From: Roridomyces roridus
Lineage: Eukaryota; Basidiomycota; Agaricomycetes; Agaricales; Mycenaceae
DNA length: 64,000 nucleotides
Assembly: GCA_029378245.1 (NCBI GenBank)
Contig: JARKIF010000005.1
Location: 682,001-746,000 of the forward strand
Reading direction: 5' to 3'
In this document: in pieces, positions 44,595-56,597 of the stretch
How positions within the stretch are numbered: position 1 is the stretch's first letter
Layout: every line of letters begins with the position of its first letter
Made by a program: the position numbers and the translations under genes
Notes under the pieces: generated by a model
Told to the model about the DNA's origin: nothing
The model's database searches: none
The model's input: the letters and a program-made list of their open reading frames with translations, nothing else

Positions 44595-47500
44595 ATGACA
44601 GGGATGAGGAGGAAGGGCGGCGCCCCCGAGAGCATAGACATCGGTCCTTCCAGCAACCTATATCGCTTCGGGAACGAATCCGAAGCATCTGCCTCTGACG
44701 GCCAATTGGCGTATCATGGGGCCGACTCGGAGTCTCACCTTCCATCACCAGCATACAAAAAACTCCCTAGTCGGACAGCACTCGTCGATCCCAGTCCTTC
44801 TCCGAGTCCCAGCTACAGGTCCGCCTTCATGCCCGAGCTAGACGAAAAGGGGAAGAACAGAGCCTCGGTCCATTATCCAGCTGGAGTCGCGGAGGATGCC
44901 ATCGAGCATCATCATGAAGAACTTCACTCTGCCGCGTCCTCCGTCGCTGGCACTGACGACGAGGACGACGCATACGATTGGTCTGACGAGGAGGATCTTG
45001 TCGATGCGGAAGCAAAGTTTGAGGAACACATTGGCACCCCTAGGAAAAAGAGCGGTTGGGGACCTAAAAGGTGCGTTGTATGGTCTTCGTGCGCAAGAAA
45101 CGGGCTAATTCCCTCCAGGATATTGACGCTACTCTTCTCGTCCTTGATCGGCTCCACTTTCATGGCCGGGGTGCTTGTTACGCCCGCCTTGATTCTCCAT
45201 TTCTTCTGGTACAAGCCGCATAAGACCGAGTTCAGACACAAAGTGACGCTGAATGTCGAGGCGTGGCTGTTCTGGGCAGCCGCCAACCTCCTCATTTCGT
45301 GGTACCTCGCGATGCTCATCGATATCTTTCCATCATTCCTTCGACTATTCATTAGTGGGTTGTGGGGTCACGTGTCCGAAACCAGTGAGCACAGACGAAG
45401 CATTATATTTCTATCTCACCGGCTTCGCAGTCAAATCCCGTTTCGAGATGTACAACTCGGTCAAGAACACGATCAAGCCGCTGTTCTACGCCGCGAGTGC
45501 CTGGGTGTCCTGGGTCATCATTTTCCAAAACATCTTCCAGCTCTATGGCGAGGACAAACGGAACCGGCAAGGCTATACGGACACGGTCTTCAACGTCGTC
45601 GAATTCTTCTTCTTCTTTACACTTGTGATATGTGCTCAGCGGATGCTTTCCCATCTTATCGCGTTTGCGTTTCATCGGACAGCGTTCAAGGACCGTATCG
45701 AGGCTGTCCGTGAGTGCGTTTCATTCGGAATTAATCGGATATTTGACTTTTTTTTTTGCAAAAGATGAGACCCTTGTTGTCGTGGAACAGCTGCGTGACT
45801 ATCGGCCGAAACATTCGAAGCGCAAGACTGGGTTTGGGTTTTCGACTCCGTTTGCGACACCCGGGTTTGAAAAGGATGGTTTCAATTTTCTTTCCAGCAA
45901 GCTGAAAGACCACAAACGGCGCTCGAAGCAAGCGAGCAGCATCGATTTGCACGCAGTCCCCAGAGGGCTGGCAGCGCAGGAATCAACTTCGGCATCGCCC
46001 TCGCGGCCGCTGAGCATGATCAGCGAGGCTGGTTATGATCATTCGCACGAACCACACAGTCCTCATCGCTATCCCCCCTCACGAGCAGACCACGACGCCA
46101 CCCTCGTTGGCACGGCGGCCAAGGCCCTTAAAACTGCCGTACTACACGATGCTCGTAACATCGGAGGTCGAGACACCGGCATCAACCTCGAGTGGAACGT
46201 CAGCTCAGCCCACGAAGCCAAGGTTCTTCATTTTAAATTACATTTGATTCCCTCGCTGATTTCTCGCAGCGGCTGGCGCGTTCGATTTACATGCGACTCA
46301 GAGTTTCATCGCGCAAAGACCTGATTCCCTCGGACTTTTACCCTGCTTTCCCCACCACTGAAGCGGCGGATGCCGCTTTCCGTGTGTTTGACAAAGACAA
46401 CAACGGCGATCTTTCGCGTGCGGAAATCAAGACGACACTGATGAAAGTCTACAAAGAACGTCGATTTCTGGCTCGTGCCATGCGAGACGCTGGTGAAGCG
46501 CTCAAGACGCTCGACACGATGCTGCTACTGCTCGCACTGATCATCCAATTCTTCATCAGTCTTTCGGTGTTTGGAGTGAACGTCACGAGCAGCTTAACCA
46601 GCGTGTATACGCTCGGCATCGGCGCCAGCTTCATCTTCAAGGGAGCAGCCAGCAATGCTTTCGATTCCATCATGTTTCAATTCGTTACGCATGCCCTGGA
46701 CACGGGGGACCGGTGCTTTATCGACGACGAGAACATGGTGGTGAAAAAGATGGGACTTTTTGCCGTTGGTTTTCCGTTTTGTCGAGGATCATTTTATTGA
46801 CGCAGCATCAGACCGTTTTCACCCGCGCGGATGGCACGGAATCCTACTACTTCAACAGTCAACTCGCAACCAAGTTAATGTAGGTCTTCCGATCTTGTTT
46901 CGACTCATATCTAACATCCATCAGAACCAACGTCCGCAGGAGTGGTGTAAGCCCTGTCGATTCGAGTTCATGGCTGAAATACTCAATCTTTGGTAGAAAA
47001 TGTTCGAGAGTCTCACGATGCAGGTGGCCTGGCGGACGCCCACCGAAAAACTCGATGGTATGTCATTTTCGGATAATATCAACATTATTGCCCCATGTAC
47101 TTGGAGCTAAAACTCAGACAGCCCTGGAAACTGCCATTAACAGTTGGCTTTCGACGGAAGAAAACCGGTGGTTTGTGCCGAGTACGAGCATCACCATCCA
47201 GTCCATCAACTTCCAGCGCTACATCGAGTTCACAATGGCCATCGGCCACAATGGTACCTGGCAGGATTGGGGCCTTCGAAACGCACGCAAGACGGCGTTC
47301 CACGCGGCAGTGAATCATTACTCTCGAGAGCTCGGGATTGTCTGCTACAACTCACCGCAACCTGTGATATGGGGCGATCCTAATCTGGACCTGCCGCCGT
47401 ACCCTCAGCCGCCGAGGAGCCCCACCAGCCGTGCGGATCCTTCACCTGGAGTGCCGGATACGTCCACTCCTGCGCCGGACGCCGATGAACAACCCTCGCT

Positions 47501-47612
47501 TACGCTTGGGTTCAGACCTCCTGCGAACAGCTCAAACCTCCTTCGTGCAAGGACCAGGGCGCGCGACAAGAGGGCCGCGATGCTCGCTGCCGGCAGTGGA
47601 GACGGCAACTGA
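44595..47612 (+). CDS. EF-hand mechanosensitive ion channel (MscS-like, Msy1/Msy2 type)
   Basis: Fungal MscS-like channel, in relatives found in ER membranes where it controls calcium release on osmotic shock. The N-terminus is long and acidic (SSVAGTDDEDDAYDWSDEED). Transmembrane helices include ILTLLFSSLIGSTFMAGVLV, AWLFWAAANLLISWYLAML and FYAASAWVSWVIIFQNIF. The EF-hand is DKDNNGDLSRAEI. The pore helix and MscS beta domain follow (GIGASFIFKGAASNAFDSIM, GDRCFIDDENMVVKKMGL). Introns restore SETIKSRFEMYN, LFATVFTRADGTE and RSGKMFESLTMQV. The C-terminal tail is proline-rich. No frameshift is seen. Confidence 0.9.
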
Positions 47613-47750
47613 ACCCAATTTCTTGCATTTTCTTGACTTTGACGAGTTGACCTCGGACACTACTAGAAATACCACACGTCGCCTATCCCCCTCCATCCCC
47701 ATCCGCATACTAGACAAAAGTAGAATAAAATGAATTCGATCTTCCTTTAT

Positions 47751-49039
47751 CTAACTACTCCTCTGAACATAATCGCGCCATGCGCAATACAACAACACCA
47801 CAAAATTATGGCCTTCGGGAGACCAAGAAATTGGTGACCTATCCCCCGCGCTCATGGGATTGACTGCCGGAGACACACTACCGTCACTGGCGATATACTT
47901 TGCCAGAGTGCAGCGGATTCCGTCAGCGAACTCGAGGTACTTTTCACCAAACTGTTGGGGACGGAGGATCGCCATCCTATACGCAACGGCAGCCAATAAA
48001 GACGACCCTGAGATCTCTCCGAACCAGGATGTATCGTCGAGGTAATTGCGCAACAGGCCGCCATCCATGGAGCACCGCATTGCTCCGTCGATGATTTCTT
48101 GAATCCAGAGGGAAAGATTGTCGATTGCTTCCTGACGCCAACTGGCGTTGGCTGAAATAGACGCCTTGATCACAGTTGCGAGGACCCGGGCCATACCAGC
48201 GGCAGCCCATCCATTGCTTGTCGACCAGAAACCTTCATCCTGGTTTTGAGGGCCAATGATATGTTGCTGTGGGAGCTGTAAGCAACAGTCGTAGTTGAAG
48301 GTGCCCTACAAACCCAAATGCCATGATTTGGCTGGAGAATCTGCCGGTATAGTCCGCATTGCAGGTATGCTTCATGGAGTAGATCGAGATCGCCCAGGTC
48401 TGCGGCGGCGTACACTAAGAATGGAGGCTGTTGAAGCATATCACAGTCTGTTCAAAACATATGAACCAGTACCAACAGCCATATAGATAAAGTCCGCCCT
48501 TTTAAATCTATGAGGTCTGAAACAGAAAGAGGAAAAATCGGCCAACCATAATTCAGCCACATCCGTCCGATGAGAGATTGCACCGTTAGAGAAGCGAGGC
48601 GCATCTTGAGTGATGTATTTGATTTCTGCTTGAACAGCGGCAGCATAGGCAGCGTTGGTCTTTACTTTGCCCTCAGAAATGCTCCGTGAGTATCAGAGAG
48701 GAAGCGCACCTTGCCTAGCAGGATTGCACTGACACCGAGACTAGCTGGATCTCCGACAGCACCATCTCCAGTTGACAGGCCATTTGCTCCTGTTCCGATT
48801 ACAATCTTGCTCGCTGCATAGGTGAGGGATGGAATATCATAGTTTTCAGGGATGGTCGGTACAGGGAAAGGGTGAGAGCTAAAGACTGAGAGGTCAGGAT
48901 TGTAAAGCTCGAGCAAGGCCTCGGCGGCTGTCCCGAATTCCCAAGATCGAGATGGAAGGATTTTAGCGGTTTTGACTACAGCTGCGATGTCGAAACCTGG
49001 AGAGAACGGGAATGGGTCCGCGATAGGTTCGTAGGTCAT
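47751..49039 (-). CDS. Six-hairpin glycosidase, GH105-like
   Basis: Resembles unsaturated rhamnogalacturonyl hydrolases (GH105/GH88 clan). After splicing: ISHRTDVAELWADFIYMAPP, FLVYAAADLGDLDLLHEAYL, LPQQHIIGPQNQDEGFWST, SNGWAAAGMARVLATVIKAS and GDRSPISWSPEGHNFVVLLY. The Asp in HRTDVAELW and the late SNGWAAAGM segment are family landmarks. Introns occur after LLGK, within the Trp codon of LWAD, after YMA and after HGIW. No signal peptide is seen at the 49039 start, so the enzyme may be intracellular or an upstream exon is missed. Substrate is inferred only from family. Confidence 0.8.
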
Positions 49040-49244
49040 GAAGGGATTCGAGCGGAAGCACCCGTGAGTCTTTCAGTCAGCATTTCAGCGACAAGAGGCC
49101 GACTAGCTTTCTTGATGGTTTGCGGCAAGAGACATTGATCGCTTCTCGCCGCATAAAGTTGGATGCAGTCGATAAGTTCATACAAGGCAACTAGTTATAC
49201 AAGGCAGTTATTATACAGGAATTCGTCCGTTGGTCGCAGTATCT

Positions 49245-49662
49245 TTAAAACACTCTCTTCCGCCGATGTCTCGCCTCTCTGGGCACCCGATCCATCCTCG
49301 CTTCCTCACGCTGGCGACGAGACGTGCTGTGGATTCCCAGCGCGCGCTTGATTTTCGTCATAAGAGGGACGTGTGCAGAACGGCCCTATGTGTCGTCTGT
49401 ATTCAGCTATGGAAAAAGAGTGAGAGAGGGAACTAACCATGGCATGAAGCTCAGCCTCGGCATGTTTACGCCCGGCGCGCGTCGTGTTGGGATTAGATAG
49501 AGCGGCCTCTGGTGGTGACGAGTTATTTCCAGAATCGAGAGTAGGGGTGAAACAGTACTTACTATATCCCGCCGCCCGTCGACTAGGACTGGGGTCGCGA
49601 CGATACCAAGCGCGGTAGTTTCGGCGCCGGGTACCTGAAGAAGTTTTGCTGAAGAGACGCAT
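49245..49662 (-). CDS. Small basic protein, intact paralogue of the MITE-broken gene
   Basis: Three exons. MRLFSKTSSGTRRRNYRAWY, intron, KAALSNPNTTRAGRKHAEAE and LHAM, intron, then GRSAHVPLMTKIKRALGIHS and a basic tail ending RRKRVF. The NPNTTRAGRKHAEAEL stretch recalls the short repeats of conidiation protein 6, but this is a weak resemblance. It is strongly basic and has no hydrophobic segment. The paralogue at 40588-41289 shares the exon plan and the KxKRxLGI motif. Function unknown. Confidence 0.6.
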
Positions 49663-50196
49663 AATGGGTGTTGGTTACAAGTCGTAGAGTTAAGTGGAAT
49701 GAATGCAAGTAGCTCCCTCTTAAATACAGTGCAGCACCATGAGGTCATAGCTCAGATGAGTCTCCACAGTTATGCTCGACTCCACGATTTGAGGCGCATA
49801 GTGGAGTCGCGCATGACCCAGCTGCTTGCTGTGAGTTATGGAAAGGGCAAGTCAAGGAGAAGTCGAGTGACGAGTGCATGATTCTTGGTATTCTCGAAGA
49901 GTCGCTTTTGAATTGTAATTTTCGCAGCAATCGTGAACAGCTTGAAGTACACCCAAAGCAATCCTTGCAGAAACACGCAAGCGGCAGGAACCAATAACTT
50001 GAGAGAATGAAGAATTGAAGGACAAGTCAAGGACCAGAGCAAGAGGCTCAACTTGATCAATCTGATTCATCATCGGAGTTGGTATGAGAAATTACAAGCA
50101 AGTAGATACGGAATATATCCTCCAATCCGCCGGTGGTCGTAAGCTACAATGAAGCAGGGCATAAAGTTCGTTACAGGTATCATATAATAAAATCAT
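49663..50196. other. Intergenic region
   Basis: About 530 bp between the start of the small basic-protein gene and the stop of GPC1, both on the minus strand. No coding frame, tRNA or repeat is evident. Confidence 0.5.
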
Positions 50197-51837
50197 TCAA
50201 TCGTCCTTCTTGGATGTATCGAGATCTAGCACAGGCGGCTCTTCCGTCGGATGGTGGAGAGTCATCATAAAAGGCGGTGATGTCTCTGCAGACGAGGTTC
50301 CGTCCTCGCTCTGCCCTCGACTGAGCGCAGGTGTGCTCAGGGCAGAGCGTGAATCAGCCAACTCCTTGCGGAGTGCCTCCAGCTCTCGCTCGAATCTGCA
50401 AATCTGTTTCAACACAAGTAAGAGGTAGAGCAGAGGTACTCACTTGCGGCCAAACACTTCGATGTAGAACCCACCGCCGTTCCACACACTTACCGACAGA
50501 ATGAAGAGAAGGAAGACTCCACTCCAGAAAGGGCTGTCATAGAGTACGTAGACGGCAGGCACTTGTGTCAGGATGGCATAGACTGAGGGAGGATAAGAAA
50601 TATGCTAAAGAAAATGAGACAGTTGGACTTACTGAGCTGGCCAAACATAAAGGTCGTTTCGCGATAGTGCGGAGGAATGGCGGAAAGAGCTTTCCCAATC
50701 GCCCCACGCTTATCGTTGAGCAGGAAGGAGAAAGAGGTTATCCGTTGGCCGGATTCAATCTTTGTCCGACGGTCCGTCATCACAAACTTCCAGTACAACA
50801 GCTGCCAGCTGAGATCTAGTAAAGGTGTAAGAGGTATAAAAAATGCGGCCAAAACCACGTACATATGGCGCCGCTCAAAAGAAGAGCTCTCATCGGGTTG
50901 AGGTGGGGAAGTTCCTGGAGAGCAGGAAATCTGAGCTCGGCCGAAGGATAAAAGTGGCTGAACACGGGAGTAAGCGCGTGTTAAACGAAGGATATCGCAC
51001 AGACCGTATAACCGTAAATGTGAATGGCGGATAGATGTGGATGAACAAGGAGGTGACTTTCTCTTGCTCGTGGAATACCAAGCTGTTCCTCCATGTGATG
51101 ACTGCCGAAGCCAACGATCCGTGTGACAGACAATAGCAGGCCACGAACAGGGACGGGCTCGACGGAAGCAGCCACAAATAAATAAAGTTGAGGATATTGA
51201 CATAATAGCAGAGGTCAAACAGGAAATAGTGCCAGGCGCGTTTCTTGTAGCTGTAGGCGCGTAGTGGGAGGAGATACGCGCTTTGCAACGTGTAGGCTAC
51301 GTGGACCCATCTGGACACGGATGAGAACAGCCAATGGACCAAGTAAAGGATAAATACTGCGGCGCCATGTTGAAAATAAGGGCGGAAAACACGAGTGACA
51401 TGACTCCGAAGAAGAAGGATATCTTGGCTTTCGTCCGAACGACCTTGGCTGACTGCCACGCCGTCTGCAGCTTTGCCATACGCGTCGATATCTGGCAAAC
51501 GGTTTAATAGAGAGGATACATGCAAGAAGAGGGCCACGCACCCGCAGCTTGAAGTTCTTGAGCTCACGGTCGAGGGCGTCACCGGAGAGGTCCTTTATCT
51601 TGAACCGTTCCTCTGCTCGCATCCTGAGCCTGTCCGAGTGTTTCTGCAGCTGACGCTGAAGAAGGTCAAAATGGGAGTCGACGTATGTCTCCACGGTGTC
51701 TGGGGAGGAGGGGTTAGTTTTGACGTTGTCGGGTGTCCGCTGGGTGTAGTACCGAGAAGGGTGAAAGCGCTGGCCCAGTCCAGCATCTCTTCGCGTTTAT
51801 AGAACCTGCCATTGGGAGGAGAAGGTGGCTCGGACAT
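50197..51837 (-). CDS. GPC1: Glycerophosphocholine acyltransferase
   Basis: Gpc1 (DUF2838) acylates glycerophosphocholine to lysophosphatidylcholine. The start MSEPPSPPNGRFYKREEMLD precedes a coiled coil (DSHFDLLQRQLQKHSDRLRM). Membrane helices follow: KISFFFGVMSLVFSALIF, then across an intron APQWVHVAYTLQSAYLLPLR. The family signature is RAWHYFLFDLCYYVNILNFI. Others are YLSWQLLYWKFVMTDRRTKI and YAILTQVPAVYVLYDSPFWS. The tail is polar and ends DTSKKDD. All introns can be joined without frameshift. An ATG nine bases upstream (51846) is an alternative start. Confidence 0.88.
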
Positions 51838-52111
51838 GGGGAACAATGGAGGTCGTGGTGGCTCCAGTGAATCTCGCTTGTGTTTCTAGGCGGTGTCACG
51901 TGCGTCATTCCCAATTTGCTTCCACCATCTGAGGTCTCCTTTAGCGGCCAGGCCCATTATCCTACGTCGGGACTGCGCAGCCACTCAGACAGACTTGGAC
52001 TCTCTCTCTCTCTCTTCTGCGTGCAACAATTCCTCGAATAATTGTATCCGCGCTTCTCGCAACCCGTGATCGCCTCGTCGATTGATTTGGCAATCCCTCT
52101 CTTCTTCCTCC

Positions 52112-52615
52112 ATGTTTGGCAAACTCGGTTCGCCTCTTCTTCTACGCCATCCACCTCGTTGAACCCTGCCTTCCAGTTCATCTCGGCGTCGATGCCATCC
52201 TCATCTCGTGCGCTTCACTCTTGCTGGAGAAGGCCGTCCTCATCTTGCTCAATTAGCGTCTTTCTTGCGGGATTGAAGAGGAACACGGGCTTGACGTCCG
52301 TCGCTATTCTGTATCTCTATGTCGTCTAAACGTTGCTCCAGGCCCAAGTTATCACAAGTGCCCAACAAGGACATTCGCCGTGCGTGATCATGTAACTGCA
52401 GCTACTTTAACTCATCTTGTTCAGAATTGCTGCGGTCCTACCTTGAATTCGGTATCTCACCACCCATTCACCTTGTTTCCGTCTACTCATATGCAACCTC
52501 AAGGGGAATACGCGTTCGATTTTGCCGTTGTCATCTGCGGGGTACGTGTCCTCCCGGCTTGCTAATTTCATCTCACGCCGTCCAGCGATCGTCTTCATTC
52601 GAAAGGCAGCGCTGA
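52112..52615 (+). CDS. DUF1748 (Mco10-like) mini-gene with seven exons
   Basis: A 72-codon protein found only by splicing. MFGKLVHLGVDAILIS, VFLAGLKRNTGLTP, KLSQVPNKDIRQLLRSYLEF and GEYAFDFAVVICG match the DUF1748 family (yeast Mco10, a mitochondrial protein linked to ATP synthase). The last exon adds RSSSFERQR. Exon 1 is 16 bases (52112-52127); introns are about 43-55 bases, each with GT and AG ends, and outnumber coding bases about 5 to 4. Coding bases end in C preferentially, as in expressed genes here. No long unspliced frame marks the gene. Confidence 0.85.
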
Positions 52616-52665
52616 GCATCATTCATCCACGCACTCTGTATTGTCCGCATATAATATACAATTAT

Positions 52666-53120
52666 TTATCCAAGCCAGTTGAACACAAAGAAGTGAAGGA
52701 CAATCGAGCCCACGGCGAAATCGGCGAATGCTCTGGGACATTATGCTTGAGCAGACGACGAAATACACGAGATGGACGCACCTTTCTGGGGACACGTCTT
52801 TGAATTCGTTTTTGTTGTCCGGGTTGACTTGTGACCGCAAAGACGCGGTCAGTACAAACTGGCCGACCGTGCTCGCGAATCTGTGGGCAAATGAGAACAG
52901 TACAGTCCAGAAGCACCCGTAGCGCGTACCCGGACAAGAAGGCATTGTAAGGGAAAGTGGTAACGAGCACGCAATATGCGAATTGCACAATGCCCGAGAG
53001 CATGAGAAAGACAAGGAATGCGTCGATAAATTTCAGGCGGTCAGAGGTGTTTTCATTGTACGCCTTCCAGAGAGTGTGAACAGCAGAAGTGGGTTCTGAA
53101 GCTGCTGGCTTGGGCGGCAT
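52666..53120 (-). CDS. OST2: DAD1/Ost2, oligosaccharyltransferase subunit
   Basis: Small ER membrane subunit of oligosaccharyltransferase for N-glycosylation. Start MPPKPAASEPTSAVHTLWKA, then NTSDRLKFIDAFLVFLMLSG, IVQFAYCVLVTTFPYNAFLS, and across an intron GFASTVGQFVLTASLRSQVN. A second intron splits ER|AFADFAVGSIVLHFFVF, ending NWLG. All three helices and the invariant C-terminus are present. The start lies 100 bp from the divergent mS42 start, suggesting a shared promoter. Confidence 0.96.
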
Positions 53121-53220
53121 ATTGACGTGGAGGACAGAGAGAGCTTTGTGGCTGATCCGGTGCCAAACAAGTCTGTTTCTGCCCACCAAAAAAAGTCGCG
53201 ACGGAGCTGGTCCTCGTGAT

Positions 53221-54451
53221 ATGAGCTTTCTCTGCCGTTGTCGACACCCATTACTGCGCGCTGCACGCCCGTTAATACCGCGTGGAACCCGGGGCGTAAC
53301 TGGTCAATTCGACCACCTTCCGTTGCCCCTCCCGTACAACATCAAGGACGGTCTGGGCAAATTCCTACCCCCTCCTGCACTTGAAGCAGTAGCTGTCGAC
53401 TATCAGCTCGGTCTTTTGGCGCGTCTGACTGAAGAGGTCCGGAGTGAGTATCAGTATCTCTGCGATTCTCAAGTTGCTGTAACTTGTGAACAGACACCGA
53501 GGATGAAAGTAGTCCTGTTACCCAGGTCGTCATAAACACGGGGCCGTACCGAGACAAGACCCTCGCATTCAACTATGCCAGTCTTGCGCTCAACAACAGT
53601 TTCTTCCTGGGCCAGCTCGTCCGCACCCGTTTACTCGAAAATCTCGCACTATACTTACCAAACTGCAGACACCGAATGCCGCAGAGGCCCAAGAAGACGC
53701 CATCTCGAAGGGACTCTCAGAGATGATCCGAATCGACCACGGCGGCCTCGAGCAGCTCAAATCCAGCTTCTCCGCCGCCGCGATGGGAATGTTTACGTCT
53801 GGCTGGGTCTGGTTCGTGACAGACAAAAATGGGAGTACCTCCATCCTCCCTACTTTTGGCCCCGGCACCCTGCTCGTCCGCTCCCGGACATATATGGCCC
53901 ACGTCCACCAGAGTCTCTACCACGAAATGACGCCCAGTCCGTTTGGATGGGACCGAGACCTCCAGTACGTCGGCAAATATCTGGCTGGGTGGGGAGTAGA
54001 TGGCCAGGGCACCCTCCCGACAGACATGGATCTCAACCAACTGAGCCAGCTGCTCTCCGAGTTTGAAGGGGGCCCCAAATCGGAGTCTCCTTCCGAAGAG
54101 CCCGAACGGCGAACAACCCCGCCCTCAGCCACCGCGGCCAACCCCCTGCAGCCCCGCTTCATACACACAAGTGCTCGGCGGCAATTTGAAGACCGTACCT
54201 ACGACGGCAAACCCGTCGGTCTGTACAGCAACTACCGGCCCCCGGTGACTCCGCAAAACAAGTCAGACACGATCAACGCTGGCGAGACGCTCTACCCGCT
54301 CTTCTGCGTCTCCGTGAACGAGCACGCGTGGGTCAGCGCCGGGTACGGGGTGTGGGGCAAGGAGGCGTGGTTGCGCGAGTTTTGGAATGTACTCAACTGG
54401 AGGCAGGTCAGCCAGGCGTACGACAATGTCATGGCTCTCTCGAAAAAGTAG
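53221..54451 (+). CDS. RSM26: Mitochondrial ribosomal protein mS42 (Fe/Mn-SOD fold)
   Basis: SOD-like subunit of the mitochondrial small ribosomal subunit. The start MSFLCRCRHPLLRAARPLIP is a mitochondrial presequence. SOD-fold segments include TLAFNYASLALNNSFFLGQL, GGLEQLKSSFSAAAMGMFTS, GWVWFVTDKNGSTSILPTFG and FCVSVNEHAWVSAGYGVWGK. The last matches the metal-site region of true SODs (usually DVWEHAY) with changes. An insert (ESPSEEPERRTTPPS) is low complexity. Introns follow EEVR and GQL. No frameshift is seen. Confidence 0.88.
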
Positions 54452-54595
54452 TTTACAGACTCCATTGCACATCTAGATATGTATAAATATTATGAAACCA
54501 TACCAGCTAATGCATTCGACGACAATCTATACAGCAAAAAGGTACACCACAGATTTCATATACATGTACAATTTTTTGGTTGGTTAGTATAGCGT

Positions 54596-56597
54596 TCAGA
54601 GCTGCTTGATAGCCTGTAGCGCACAGAGTGCGGCTGCAAGAGAATATCATCAGCGACGTGAATAAAGAGGACGAACGACTGACCGCCAACGCCGCTTCCG
54701 TCCTTGGCCATCCCTATCTCCACCCGTTTCTCGACTTGCGCGCCCACAACATGCCGAAGGGACTCGCGCAGAGTTTCCTCAAAGTGGGGGTAGAACTGGA
54801 TCAAGCTCCCGTCTACGCCAACACCAATCTTGGGCTCGTTCTTCGTGGGCTTGCCGCCTTTCCCAGGGAAGACGGCGCGGCCAGTCTGAATCAGCACGGT
54901 CGCAACCGCTACTCCACTGAGCAGCGCCGCGCGCCGTGCAACCATAGAGCACGCCCATCGGACGATCTAAAAGACAGAAATTAATATTGATTAGCATGCA
55001 ACAAGATCTGCACTTACAGCCGCGTCTCTCAACGAGATCTCATCATCCTTGTACGCCAGCTCTTTCACAAGAACCGCGCGTACGCGCTCCAATCTCGACT
55101 TGACAGCAGCGTTCAGCTTTTCCGGGTTTTCAAACTCGGAAAGCTGCGGGGCAGGGTTCCCGGCTGCCCCCGCCAGATCCTTGCCCTCCCACGCCTCCTC
55201 GACAGCACTCATGACACTCGTGTCGAATCCCCACTGAGAGTTCAGCGCTGTGGCGGTCTTACCTCCAAAGAGCAGAGACTTTGGGGCAGCATCTACGAGA
55301 GACAAGAGCACATTGCGCGTGATTTCACCCAGATACATTCCAGAAATCATTTTCTCAAAGGCCTGGAAGCGGGGATTTATACTCTGCCGATCTAACGCAT
55401 TGTCAAAGGGCGTCGACGGCAGATGAGATCGCTGTATAAATGTTTAATCAGAGGAAGACAAATCACGCAGAGCACCCACCGAGTTGTTGAAGGCACCCCA
55501 CTCGGTGTTGACCACCATCGATCCACCGCGAGCGGCGGCGGGATCGTTGGCGAGTTTCCTAATATTAGCTGCGTTGCATCGGCGAAATGTTTACCAAAAT
55601 ACGGAGATTTGAACGCACCAACATCTTCCACGTAAGCGCCGTTCGTCCCTGTGCCGAAGATGGCACCGAGCATGCAGCCTCCTGCTGTATACGCTCGCGA
55701 GAGCAGGGCTCCGACAGTCTAAGGGACAGTGTTACAGCAGAAATGCAGGGTTCCAGGGCCACACACATCGTTGACAAGCGCAACGCATTTTACATGCATG
55801 TGCTTGCGGTCAAACGCATCCTGTAACAGCTTCACCACGTCGTTCCCGATCGCGTGCTTGGCGGAAAAGCCTTTAGTCCAAGTGAGAATTTTCCCCGACC
55901 CGAGAGCGGTTTGCTCTACTGGGAAGGAGAACGTGAGACCGAGATGAACGACGTCTGGATCAGGCGCTGCGAATGGGTTCCGATGCTCCGCGGTGGTGTC
56001 GGCGGGAGGATGAGATGTTAGAAAGGCATCTACTGAATCCGCGAGATAATCTGAGGCAACAGAGAGTAAGTCACGGCACCGCCGAGTGAGCTGTTCCGTA
56101 CCGAAGAGCACAGTAGCTTCCCCAGTCTTGAGTGCATCGGACACTTTGTACTTCTGCTGGCGCAGAGAAAATGTCGTGTCCCCGTGAAGAACGACCTCGC
56201 AGACGCGCCTGGGGCTGGATTAGGGCGACACACGAGTCGGAGGAACGGCGCACATGTTCGTTCCACCGAGATCCAATGCCAGGAACGTCCTGCGAGACAG
56301 AGTTAAGGGTCATTGTGGAACTGAGATCATTAGCATACCCCGTCTCAGTACCATCCGGGACGCCAGTGACGAAGGAAGGGCTAGAGGGCCGATTGAGAAG
56401 ATGGCAGCAAGGCTGGATCGGACGCACATCATGGCCATAGGATGGTTGTAGTTGTCCAGACCGACTTTGAATTCATCGAGGAAGGCACCTGTGAGCTCTA
56501 CGAGGGTGTCGGGGCCAAGAGTGAACTGGCGGTCTATGTCGTCAAAGACGCGCTGAGCATCGGGGCCCTTGGCATAGTGGGATGAGATGGAGGCCAT
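54596..56597 (-). CDS. HXK1: Hexokinase
   Basis: Phosphorylates hexoses with ATP in the first step of glycolysis. Start MASISSHYAKGPDAQRVFDD. The phosphate-1 loop is TFLALDLGGTNMRVCEV (intron within Met). The sugar site is VVHLGLTFSFPVEQ and ILTWTKGFSAKH. Connect-1 and phosphate-2 are CVALVNDTVGALLSRAY and MLGAIFGTGTNGAYVEDV. Then MVVNTEWGAFNNS, MISGMYLGEITRNVLLSL, and KIGVGVDGSLIQFYPHF for the adenosine region. Introns were joined at ten sites; a GTGCGT donor inside VEDVG joins ANIRKLANDP. The protein ends AALCALQAIKQL. Length matches a single hexokinase unit. Whether it is a hexokinase or glucokinase is not certain. Confidence 0.92.

Noticed and set aside
54779..54997. Separate small gene inside the hexokinase
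   Set aside because: It is an out-of-frame shadow of the hexokinase 3' exons.
55560..55620. 26-base intron in hexokinase after SPYFG
   Set aside because: Too short; a GTGCGT donor slightly upstream gives a 51-base intron in the right phase.
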